Assembly (NCBI GenBank): GCA_016196295.1
Contig: JACPYA010000076.1
Location: forward strand, 1 to 44,845
DNA length: 44,845 bases
DNA from: Candidatus Peregrinibacteria bacterium
GTDB taxonomy: Bacteria; Patescibacteriota; Gracilibacteria; Peribacterales; Peribacteraceae
Direction of reading: 5' to 3'
Shown one piece after another: positions 26,655-35,420 of the stretch; position 1 is the stretch's first letter; the number at the start of each line of letters is the position of its first letter. Position numbers and translations under genes: made by a program. The notes under the pieces are model-generated. The model did no database searches. It was given only the letters and a program-made list of their open reading frames with translations, and had not been told where the DNA came from.

Positions 26655-27176
26655 ATGATCCGATTCTGGACGTGGTACGAGCGCAACGAGCGGCTGTATC
26701 TGATCCTGGCGACGGCGCTCTTCGCGCTGCAACTGATCCACCTCTATTGGCTGACGACGGATGTCGCGCTCTTCCGGTTGCTTGGGGAGAGCTTTTTCCA
26801 GCCGTCCCGCGCGTGGGAGCTCCTCATCATTGCCGTGGATTACACGGAGATTCCCGCGCTCATCTCCACGTCTCTCATCTACGTGCATGATTTCCAGAAA
26901 GGAAAAAAGCTGCGCAGCATCCTCTTCCTGCTCTTCCTGAACTCTCAGTGGCTGCATATCTTCTGGATCACCGATGAGTTCGTCGTCGCGCACATCACGA
27001 GCGACATGCCAGATACCGTGCTTCCGCACTGGCTCGCGTGGGTGGCCATCTTGATTGACTACCTGGAGCTGCCGGTTATCGTCGATACCATGCGCCGTGT
27101 GATCTACGCGCTCCGGACGAAGAACACGAAGGTGTTGCTGCGAGAGTTCGGGCGAGAATCATTGTGGAGGAGATAA
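26655..27176 (+). CDS. Polytopic membrane protein, unknown function
   Basis: 173 aa, hydrophobic; TATACT 6 nt before ATG. Confidence 0.65.
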   Translation: MIRFWTWYERNERLYLILATALFALQLIHLYWLTTDVALFRLLGESFFQPSRAWELLIIAVDYTEIPALISTSLIYVHDFQKGKKLRSILFLLFLNSQWLHIFWITDEFVVAHITSDMPDTVLPHWLAWVAILIDYLELPVIVDTMRRVIYALRTKNTKVLLREFGRESLWRR

Positions 27177-27192
27177 ACAGACGCAGCAGAAA

Positions 27193-27240
27193 CAAGACGC
27201 AAGAAACGAGAAACAAAACGACGATGTGTCTTGCGTCTTG
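27193..27240. terminator. Putative bidirectional terminator between convergent genes
   Basis: CAAGACGCAAGA ... TCTTGCGTCTTG perfect 12-bp inverted repeat followed by T-rich tract. Confidence 0.55.
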
Positions 27241-27258
27241 CAGCTTGTTTTTTATCGC

Positions 27259-27678
27259 TCAACTCAGCCAGATGCCGACCAACGTCACGGCTGCGCCAAA
27301 AACAATGCCACCCAGGACCTCCAGGAACGAGTGGCCCAGGTTCACCGAGAGCTTCTGCCATTTCTGCAAACGATTGAGCAGCTCCGCCTGGCGGCCGACC
27401 TCGCGCCGCACGCCCATCGCGTCGTACCAGACGATGGCCGCGAAGCAGAATGCGATCGCAAACTCCACGGACTCGATCCCTCGCTTGTGTTCGACGATCA
27501 TGAGGAGCGATGTGACGAACGCACTGTGACTGCTGGGCATGCCGCCACTGCGAAAGAGGCGCTCGTGCCAGTTTCCGGTCCGGATTCCTTCTACGGCAAT
27601 CTTCACGAGCTCGCTCAAAACCAGCACGAAGAGGGGAATGAGGAAGAGGTAGGCTCGCAAGTACTCGTGGAGGAGCAT
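27259..27678 (-). CDS. Divergent PAP2-family protein (DUF212/YuiD-like)
   Basis: SGGMPSSHSAFVTSL ... WYDAMGVRREVGRQAELLN ... LGHSFLEVLGGIVFGAAVT. Confidence 0.9.
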   Translation of the reverse strand: MLLHEYLRAYLFLIPLFVLVLSELVKIAVEGIRTGNWHERLFRSGGMPSSHSAFVTSLLMIVEHKRGIESVEFAIAFCFAAIVWYDAMGVRREVGRQAELLNRLQKWQKLSVNLGHSFLEVLGGIVFGAAVTLVGIWLS

Positions 27679-27699
27679 GGCCTGTATTTTATCTGCACT

Positions 27700-30600
27700 T
27701 CAGGACTTTGCGAGCTCTTTGAATAGTCCTTCGACGGAGAGCAAGTCCGTACGATCTCGATAGAGCGAAATGTTTGGATTCTTGGCAATTCCTCGATTGT
27801 AGAATTCCATGGGTTCCCGCTGCAGTGCCGCGGCCAGACGGGCGAGTCCCTTGTCGTACTGTTCGACGGTGATGTCATCCTCTTGAAGGAGAGCGACACC
27901 GATATCGTCCAAACGGTCTCTCAATTCCTCATAGACTTCGTATCGCGCGAGATCCATCTCGTATCCGTCTGCGATGCCAGGATAATCGGTTGCTTGAAGC
28001 TTCGCTTCCATGCGTTGCAACGGTCCTTGCATGTCACTCAGCAGCATGGCCACCAATTGTTCCAACGCTTGACCTGTTTCCCCGAGCTCGAGTGCCACAT
28101 TGATCTGCAGCACTTTGGCTGCTTGTTCCACGTTGCTCTTGTAATCCTGAAGGAGTTTCCCGCGTTCAAGTTGCTTGTCATCCTTCTTCGGTGGCAAGTC
28201 GGCGTAGATAGCGAGATCAAACTTTTCCGTTTTGCCATCGGCATCCATTCGTCGGTCGATGACCATCGATTCGCCCTTCTCCTGTAATTTTCTGGATACT
28301 GCAATGAGCTCCGCATGACGCAGAGCCGATCGGAATACATCCATGTTCACCGTGTCGAACTGCCCTTGCGTCATCCATCCGATGTACTGGATCTGATCCA
28401 TGACGAGCTGGTCGTACCGATTTTTGAATTGTTGGGGAGTTTCGTCCGGAAGGGCAAGTGGCTTCGTCGTCTTCACCACGTATGCACGACAGAGCTTGTA
28501 TCGTGTCCCGGCATTTTCATTTTCCAGAGCCTTGAAGTTTTCCTCTTCCGCTTTTCTAAATTCATTGCGCGAATAGGTCGCTTTGCGCCAGAGCCATTCT
28601 GCCTGTGTCCCGTATACGATCTTCTGTCCGAATTGATCGAACGTTTTTTCCTGCGAACCCGGTTTCAACTCCATCAGTTTCGCGAGGAGCGCATCCGGAG
28701 ATTTTTTTGCCCAATCTGCCTCCTCCTTCAGCCATCCCCCCGAGGCTTCCTCGAGTTTCTCGTAGTACCAATATGCGACGTAGACCTCTGCGGAGATAGC
28801 GCCGACAGCGAGAGTGGCTCCAGAAGTTACTCCTGTCGCGACCATGGTGCCGATGGTGCCGCCACCAAGCGCCACTTGGGATGCAGATTTGAAATCGCGC
28901 ATGGCATAAAGCTCTTTTAGAGACTCGTTGTCTGTTCCTTCGATACGCGCCCTGTTCATGACGAGCTCGGCCGCGCCCAAGGCAATATCAAAGGAGCCGG
29001 CTGCCGGTCCCAGTGAGCGTCCTGCAAACTTCGCGACGGTTGCCAGTCGCATCATGTATTGAAGGCCGCGCATGCCTCCCGTTCGGATCGCATTGATGAG
29101 CATCTGCAACGCTGGTTTGCACGCATTGAATGCATCCGCCATCCACTGCGGCATGCTGCGGAGCATTCCGGGGATCTCCGGCGCGACATTTTTCACCGCT
29201 CCGAGTACTTCCTGCGTCAGGCGGGTGACGCCGGTGGCATTACTGATAATACGGCCACCTTCAACAGTCATTTTTGCGACATTGTAGGGGGCGATGACGG
29301 GATATTTACCCATCCACAGAGGAAGTCTCGTGTACCATCGATGATGTTGAATGGCGGCGAGGATGCTTTTTTCTGTTCTGAGGGATTGAATGATGCTGGC
29401 AATTTCATGGGGGAGAGCGCCCGAAAGTGTTCGCAGCTCTTTTTCCATTTTTGACAGCTCAGCGAGGTTTCTTGTTGGGCTCTTCAAAAAGTTATGGAGA
29501 ATATCCAAGCCCTGCTGCCCCATTCCTTCTGTAACTATTTTAGCGCGTAACTCGCTGATAAGTGTGCCGGCTCTCTTTTGAATCTCTGCGAGAGCCTGTA
29601 TTTTTGTCAGCTGCTTTCTGAACGTATTAATTTCTCCGGCTGCACTGAGAGATTTTGCAAAATTTTCTGGCAATGTTGCACGTTCATACCAAAATTTCAC
29701 TCCACCAGTCGTTACAAGCAGCGCCAACACAGACGCTGGGATGAATTTATCTGGATTTTCAACTGCCCAATCGAATCCTTCCTGCGCCGTTCCCTTGATA
29801 GCCCCCGCTGTGTTACGAATTCCTTCCGTCGCAACATCCCACACTTTTCCTCCAACCGTTGTGACGATCGTTTCTCCCGCCTGTTGAGCCTCTTGCACCA
29901 CAGCTTCCACCTTTTCGGGGTTTAACTTGTAATACTCTTCTAGCAATTTTCGCACGCCCTCCTTGCCAAGACGTTCTGCGATACGAAATTTTGTCTCCGG
30001 GAACCAGTCGCGTGCTTCTTCGGATGAGACGAAGCGCAGGACCTCCAGCTGCATCATGACGAGACCGATCGGGTTGCCGCTCTGGAGCATCTTGCCATAG
30101 AACGCGAGTCGAACCGCCTGTGCCAGAGGCATTTTTTCAAGGAGGTAGCGGTTTACGGTCTCTCTATTCACCGCTTCGTCCTCTGAAAAGCGGTCATTGG
30201 GGAAAAGTCCGTGGAAGAATGGCAAAATATTCGGAGGATTGTCGCGTATGTGTTCGCAGAGATGGTAGAGCACCTCTTCCGCCGGTTTTGCTGTACCTGA
30301 TGTCATGTGATTTTTTGTTTCTGCATTATTCAAATAACCAAAAGCTGTTCCGGAATAGGTCAGTGAGATGACATCAGCCAAGCTGACATTCTCAAACTGC
30401 GATCGTCCCTTTTTGGTTTTATCGATCACTTTTTGCAGCTCCGCTTTCACAATGGGATCCTGAGTCATCAGGAACTGTTGCTCGATGTTCTTCCACGGTT
30501 CCTCGCTCAAAAACTTCTCACCGTGCAGTTTCGCCTGTTCCAGAATACTTCCAAGCGTCGAGTAGGCTCCGCCTGCTTCTTGCATGAAGCGCTCCAGAGT

Positions 30601-31872
30601 TTCCTCTTCCAGATTTTGCTTCGCGTCCGGACTTCGCTTGTACATCTTCTCCAAATTACTGCGTCTCTGGTGGAAGAATCGCACGACGGCTTCCCCCGCG
30701 ACTAAGTAACTCCGCTGTACTTTGGGATCCGTTGCTTTTTCGTGGAGAGAGAAGAGCCGCGAGAGCGCGTTCTGGTTCACGATGTCGCCATGCATGCAGC
30801 GATAGAGATCGCCGAGCGTCGTCTTCTTGCCGATCATGTCGAAGAGCACATCGGTCACGTATTTGCGTTCCGCCTTGGAGTTTCCCGCAAGAGCGACGAT
30901 GACAGGCGGAAGCATCATGAGTGAGGCGGGCAGCTTTGCTTTCTCCAATTCTTCCTGAGCCCTCTTTGCTGCCCGATTGGCAGGGGTTTGAGGCACTTCT
31001 TGTTCTTTCTTTTCCGCCATTTTCTTCTCGTACATTTCCTGCAGCTTCCGGAGGCCCGCGATCTCTTTCTCGTACGCTTTCTTCTTCCACGCATCCGTCT
31101 CGAGCGCCAGTTTTTGCCGCAGGTCTTCGACGCGAGAGGCGATCGACTGGAGATCCTTGTATTTTTCGGCGAGTTTCCAAATACCAAAGCCGATTCCCGT
31201 CAGCACCGCGCCCGTGAGAACCCACTTGAGGAAAGACCAGGAACTGGAAGCCGCTTCCTTGGTCACCTCTTTCGTTTTCTGCGCGCCCGCCCGCAGCTTC
31301 GAGAGTCCCCATAATGTAAATCCGACGAGAGCGCCGACGCCAGCCACTTTCAAGACGTCACGCACAGTTTCGTTCTTGATGAACGATAGGGTGTTGTCCT
31401 TTGCGACTGTCACCCCCTGCTTCATGACGTCTACACTCTGTCTGACAGCAGAGGATGTCACATCGACGGCAGTGTCCAAGTGCTGTTTTGCTTGATCGAC
31501 GAGTCCTACGGGTGTTTCTGGCCGAATCTTCGTACGAAGTCTTTCGATGTTCGCTTTGGTGCCTGCAATCGTTTGATTCTCTGCCATTGCACGAAGATTT
31601 CTGTCGATCTCCTGACGCTCAATGTCGGGAAGCGTGTTTACGTTCTGCCCGAATTCCTGGAAGAATGCTTCCTGGGCCTTCGGATCAATTCTCTGAATCA
31701 GCGTGGCCAGCTGACGCCCCGTTTCCTGCCGCTGCTCCGGACTTTGTTTTGATTTCTCGGCCTGCAGGATGGTCATCGCTTCTCGCACTTCGGGCGACGG
31801 TCGCAGGTAAGCGAGGCGACGTTCACCAACATGGAAAGGATTGAACCTATGAGGATGAGAGAGGATGAACAT
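27700..31872 (-). CDS. 1390-aa protein of unknown function with multiple membrane-like segments
   Basis: Single long ORF; coiled-coil and Ala/Gly-rich hydrophobic stretches; no family recognised. Confidence 0.8.
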   Translation of the reverse strand: MFILSHPHRFNPFHVGERRLAYLRPSPEVREAMTILQAEKSKQSPEQRQETGRQLATLIQRIDPKAQEAFFQEFGQNVNTLPDIERQEIDRNLRAMAENQTIAGTKANIERLRTKIRPETPVGLVDQAKQHLDTAVDVTSSAVRQSVDVMKQGVTVAKDNTLSFIKNETVRDVLKVAGVGALVGFTLWGLSKLRAGAQKTKEVTKEAASSSWSFLKWVLTGAVLTGIGFGIWKLAEKYKDLQSIASRVEDLRQKLALETDAWKKKAYEKEIAGLRKLQEMYEKKMAEKKEQEVPQTPANRAAKRAQEELEKAKLPASLMMLPPVIVALAGNSKAERKYVTDVLFDMIGKKTTLGDLYRCMHGDIVNQNALSRLFSLHEKATDPKVQRSYLVAGEAVVRFFHQRRSNLEKMYKRSPDAKQNLEEETLERFMQEAGGAYSTLGSILEQAKLHGEKFLSEEPWKNIEQQFLMTQDPIVKAELQKVIDKTKKGRSQFENVSLADVISLTYSGTAFGYLNNAETKNHMTSGTAKPAEEVLYHLCEHIRDNPPNILPFFHGLFPNDRFSEDEAVNRETVNRYLLEKMPLAQAVRLAFYGKMLQSGNPIGLVMMQLEVLRFVSSEEARDWFPETKFRIAERLGKEGVRKLLEEYYKLNPEKVEAVVQEAQQAGETIVTTVGGKVWDVATEGIRNTAGAIKGTAQEGFDWAVENPDKFIPASVLALLVTTGGVKFWYERATLPENFAKSLSAAGEINTFRKQLTKIQALAEIQKRAGTLISELRAKIVTEGMGQQGLDILHNFLKSPTRNLAELSKMEKELRTLSGALPHEIASIIQSLRTEKSILAAIQHHRWYTRLPLWMGKYPVIAPYNVAKMTVEGGRIISNATGVTRLTQEVLGAVKNVAPEIPGMLRSMPQWMADAFNACKPALQMLINAIRTGGMRGLQYMMRLATVAKFAGRSLGPAAGSFDIALGAAELVMNRARIEGTDNESLKELYAMRDFKSASQVALGGGTIGTMVATGVTSGATLAVGAISAEVYVAYWYYEKLEEASGGWLKEEADWAKKSPDALLAKLMELKPGSQEKTFDQFGQKIVYGTQAEWLWRKATYSRNEFRKAEEENFKALENENAGTRYKLCRAYVVKTTKPLALPDETPQQFKNRYDQLVMDQIQYIGWMTQGQFDTVNMDVFRSALRHAELIAVSRKLQEKGESMVIDRRMDADGKTEKFDLAIYADLPPKKDDKQLERGKLLQDYKSNVEQAAKVLQINVALELGETGQALEQLVAMLLSDMQGPLQRMEAKLQATDYPGIADGYEMDLARYEVYEELRDRLDDIGVALLQEDDITVEQYDKGLARLAAALQREPMEFYNRGIAKNPNISLYRDRTDLLSVEGLFKELAKS

Positions 31873-31874
31873 GT

Positions 31875-32075
31875 TTAGTGAGGATTACTAAAAAGAGCGT
31901 TGCCAAACCTCTTGGCAAATCCTGCTGTGCGATTGAGAACAGTCGCACCTGCTGCACCCGCTACATCCGCAACGTCGAAGATGCCGTTGATGCCATCCAC
32001 CGTGTGCGCACGAATAGCTTCGATCCGATTGTGCCGGCCGAAATGTTCCGGTGAGGATGTGGGTGTGAGGGGCAT
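31875..32075 (-). CDS. 66-aa protein of unknown function within the cassette
   Basis: MPLTPTSSPEHFGRHNRIEAIRAHTVDGINGIFDVADVAGAAGATVLNRTAGFAKRFGNALFSNPH; 4 bp after the upstream stop and 2 bp before the downstream ATG. Confidence 0.55.
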   Translation of the reverse strand: MPLTPTSSPEHFGRHNRIEAIRAHTVDGINGIFDVADVAGAAGATVLNRTAGFAKRFGNALFSNPH

Positions 32076-32079
32076 GGCC

Positions 32080-33273
32080 TTATGAAAGGAAGCGCACAAG
32101 ATCGGCGCCGGTATCGTTGCCCTGTTCATCTTTGATCATTTTGGGTTCCTGCGACGTTGCAAGGTGTTCCAAAAATTCACCGACCTTAGAGGCATTGAGA
32201 GATGATTTTTTTGTTTCCGCGAAGATCCAACCACTTCCCGTCACTTCCATTGCTAATTTTTCGCCTGTCCATTCAAGTGCATCGATGGTGATTTTCTTCC
32301 CTGCTGCCTTACCCCGTTTCCCAACGATTGTCCACGTTTTTCCGTTCACGATGATTTTTGCTTTATCTCCATGTGTCTCTATACGATAGGGTTTTCCATT
32401 GAAATTAAAGCTAAATATTCCGCTCAAGAGATCCATGGCAGGCGGGAGATCTTGAGGTTTCTCCGGGGACGCCGCGGGAGGAGGATTCTCGCCTGGCTTG
32501 TTTTGCCCCGCTGTGGCCGGAGCTTTTGGCTGCGGTTTGGGCGCTTCCTGTTTCATGCCATTGACCATCGTGTCAGCCAGAGGAACAAGTTCTTCGACGA
32601 TCAGGTTCGTACGACCGCTTTGATTTTTGATAAATTCAGCGACGAGATCGTTGTAAAAATCCTGCGATTCGTAGCCGGGCCGTTTCGCCTTCGCTTGCTT
32701 CGCATATCCTGTCAGCTTCTCGATCGCAGCGCTGTCGATACTCGGGTCTGCCGGATTGAAGAGCGGCTGGAGCCCGGCATTTTTCAGTGCAGAGCAGAGC
32801 ATCAGCGTATCCATTCCCAGGAACCCCGCGGCCATCGAGACGTAGCTTTCAATACTCTCTTTGAAGAAGGGAATTTTGATTTTCTTCAGTTGATTGACGA
32901 TCGGAGCCAAGTAATAGGATAGCTGATTCTGGAAATAACTCAGCTTTGTGATGAAAGTTTCAAACATTCCCGTAAATCGATCCAAAGTACCCACGACCAG
33001 TCCTGCGGTGGGTCCTGCAACGGTCGAAGCTGTCGCTTCCACTCCAGCTTTCAACGCGGTACCTGCCGCAGTTCCATTCATGCGATTTTCAATGTTCGAA
33101 AGCTGTTGTGCTTGGGTTTTCTTTTCCACCTTTTCACGCTGTCTTCGCGCGTCCGCTTCCACTCGCTCGCGTTCAGCCTCAGCAGGGGGTTTCCGTTGTT
33201 CCTGTGGTGCAACAGATGGCCTTGCGGGAGTGATGTTCGGAGCCTCTGGCGGGGTTTTGTCCGGGGGGGGCAT
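32080..33273 (-). CDS. 397-aa Pro-rich protein of unknown function
   Basis: Pro/Gln/Glu-rich N-terminus, helical hydrophobic middle, Pro-rich linker, small beta-rich C-terminal module. Confidence 0.75.
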   Translation of the reverse strand: MPPPDKTPPEAPNITPARPSVAPQEQRKPPAEAERERVEADARRQREKVEKKTQAQQLSNIENRMNGTAAGTALKAGVEATASTVAGPTAGLVVGTLDRFTGMFETFITKLSYFQNQLSYYLAPIVNQLKKIKIPFFKESIESYVSMAAGFLGMDTLMLCSALKNAGLQPLFNPADPSIDSAAIEKLTGYAKQAKAKRPGYESQDFYNDLVAEFIKNQSGRTNLIVEELVPLADTMVNGMKQEAPKPQPKAPATAGQNKPGENPPPAASPEKPQDLPPAMDLLSGIFSFNFNGKPYRIETHGDKAKIIVNGKTWTIVGKRGKAAGKKITIDALEWTGEKLAMEVTGSGWIFAETKKSSLNASKVGEFLEHLATSQEPKMIKDEQGNDTGADLVRFLS

Positions 33274-33381
33274 TGCGAATCAATAAATCTATGTATTTTA
33301 GCATAGATACGCCATTTTTACAACGTTCGGAGCGGGTGCGATTTATGCTAGGATACGCCATTCCATTCCTCTCTTTTTCAC

Positions 33382-33744
33382 ATGAATGTCCAACACTTTG
33401 AGAAGGGACTGCACTATTCGGACCGCGAGTTTTTGCTTCTGGCGAAGAAAATCGGGCGGCTTGCCACGTACTGCGAGCGTCTCAAGGATGAAGCGTCGTG
33501 GATCCGCATCGATGCGGATCGCCGCCCCACCGAAAAAGCACAAGATCGAATAAAAGTGACGATCACCGTGGAACTTCCGAAGGCGGCATTTCGGGTGGAA
33601 TCGCGCCGATCCACGGCTTTGCGAGCTATCGATCGCTGCATCGAAAAACTCGAACCCCAAATCAAGCGGTACAAAGAGATGCACACGGGCAAAGGGAGAG
33701 CGAGAACGCATTACATGCGAGCGAGGAAAAAGCGCGCCGCATAA
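33382..33744 (+). CDS. hpf: Ribosome hibernation-promoting factor (HPF/RaiA-like)
   Basis: VTITVELPKAAFRVESRRSTALRAIDRCIEKLEPQIKRYKEMHTGKGRAR. Confidence 0.75.
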   Translation: MNVQHFEKGLHYSDREFLLLAKKIGRLATYCERLKDEASWIRIDADRRPTEKAQDRIKVTITVELPKAAFRVESRRSTALRAIDRCIEKLEPQIKRYKEMHTGKGRARTHYMRARKKRAA

Positions 33745-33757
33745 GTGCAAAGTGCTG

Positions 33758-33763
33758 TATAAT
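33758..33763 (+). promoter_or_regulatory. Consensus -10 TATAAT 7 nt before ATG (predicted leaderless start)
   Basis: gtgctgTATAATgccgcgtATGCAG. Confidence 0.6.
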
Positions 33764-33770
33764 GCCGCGT

Positions 33771-35303
33771 ATGCAGAAAACGATCGCCGCGATCGGTCTC
33801 GCGTTCCTCATGCCTCTGCTCGTCTCCGCACAGGAGGCCGACGATCTTCCCGAAGCGGATGTCGTGGAGGAGTCGGGCGCCATCCGCGCCGTCATTCGGG
33901 GCCCGGAAGATATCGCCGTCGGCCGCACCATCATTTTGGATGCCTCAGCCAGCCGCATCGTCGGCGAGAACGTGCAGTACCGGTGGTACGTGGGGAGTTC
34001 CTTCCAGCCGATCAGCCGCACATTGGAGGCCGTCTACACGCCCGAACAGCCCGGAGCGCTCATCTTTCGCCTGGTCATCCACTCGACGATCGACGGGCAA
34101 GTTCAGGAGTCCGAGACGGAACACCAGGTCATCGTATTTGATCGCAAGATCGTCCTCATCGCCGATCCGGCGATCCCGAAAGACAAGCTGGAGCTCCACG
34201 CGAAGTCGGCGGATGCCGCGGGCGTGTACCTGAAAGTCCTGCAGCCACAGGCGGAGACGACGCCGCTCGGGACGGAAGAGGCGCTCTTCAACCTGCTCTC
34301 GGAACGCACGACCGCGCTCGTGGATGCGGAGGCAACCATCATCTGGACGGATGGCATCGCGGGGCTTCAGGCGCTCATGCGATCCGCCGAGGGCAATCCC
34401 GAGCGCCTCACGTCCATTCAGAATCAGTCGATCATGCTCATCACCGAGCAGAGCCTGCAGACCCTCGCGCGCACGGCTCGCGGACCGTTCTCCATCCTCC
34501 GCCCCCGGCAGATCCTCGTCACGCGTCCGGAAGCCATCCATCCGCTTCTGACAGCGGAAAACATGGAGACGTTCCTGCAGGAGTTGATCCAGCGCGACAT
34601 CGGCCACCTCATCGTCGATGCGACGACTGCGGGCGTTCGCCCGTGGAACCTGCTCTCCTCGCTTGTGAACTACATGCTCACGCACGGCGTCTCCAGCCAG
34701 ACCGTCATCCTCCTTCTCGTGCTCCCGATCATCGCGACGATCCTCGCGTTCATGAAACAGGTGATCGGCATCACGACCTTCGGGCTCTTCGCCCCGTCCA
34801 TCGTGGTGCTCAGCTTCCTCGTGCTCGGGTGGTGGGTCGGCGTCATCTTCCTGCTCTTCATCCTCTCGACGGGGTATGTGACGCGCATGTTCATGCGCCG
34901 GTGGCGCCTCCTCTATATACCCAAGGTCGCGATCATCCTGACCGTCGTCAGTATCACGCTCCTCCTGTTGCTCGGCCTCGGCGCGTTCTACGGCATCGCG
35001 TTCAACCGCGACACGGTGTTCGTGCTGCTCATCATGTCTACCCTCGCGGAGAGCTTCTTGAACTTGAAAACGGAGGAAGGGTGGTACACGGCGGTGCTGG
35101 AAGTGGGGGAGACGATCCTCGTCGCGCTCCTCTGCGTGTTCATCATCCAGTGGCCGTCATTCCAATCGATGCTGCTCGCGTATCCGGAGCTGATCCTCCT
35201 CACGATCGTCGCAAACGTCTTCCTCGGACGGTGGACGGGACTGCGGATCGTGGAATATTTCCGATTTAGAGAAGTGTTCCGCCATCTTCAGGAGGAGGAA
35301 TGA
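33771..35303 (+). CDS. Signal-peptide protein with PKD-like N-terminal domain and 7TM_transglut-type membrane domain
   Basis: C-terminal ..FIIQWPSFQSMLLAYPELILLTIVANVFLGRWTGLRIVEYFRFREV matches the 7TM domain usually fused to inactive transglutaminases; N-terminal IILDASASRIVG..YRWYVG. Confidence 0.75.
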   Translation: MQKTIAAIGLAFLMPLLVSAQEADDLPEADVVEESGAIRAVIRGPEDIAVGRTIILDASASRIVGENVQYRWYVGSSFQPISRTLEAVYTPEQPGALIFRLVIHSTIDGQVQESETEHQVIVFDRKIVLIADPAIPKDKLELHAKSADAAGVYLKVLQPQAETTPLGTEEALFNLLSERTTALVDAEATIIWTDGIAGLQALMRSAEGNPERLTSIQNQSIMLITEQSLQTLARTARGPFSILRPRQILVTRPEAIHPLLTAENMETFLQELIQRDIGHLIVDATTAGVRPWNLLSSLVNYMLTHGVSSQTVILLLVLPIIATILAFMKQVIGITTFGLFAPSIVVLSFLVLGWWVGVIFLLFILSTGYVTRMFMRRWRLLYIPKVAIILTVVSITLLLLLGLGAFYGIAFNRDTVFVLLIMSTLAESFLNLKTEEGWYTAVLEVGETILVALLCVFIIQWPSFQSMLLAYPELILLTIVANVFLGRWTGLRIVEYFRFREVFRHLQEEE

Positions 35304-35420
35304 TTTTTGAATTGTTGAATTGTTACATTGGTGCATTGTTCGCAAGCGATTACCAAACTTTATGACATCGATCCTCACAACAGGCTTAGCTAACAATGTA
35401 ACACTGTAGCAATGTAATTT

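Noticed and set aside
27700-31872. Phage tape-measure protein for the 1390-aa ORF
   Set aside because: No phage structural, lysis or integrase genes nearby, and the neighbours are housekeeping-like.
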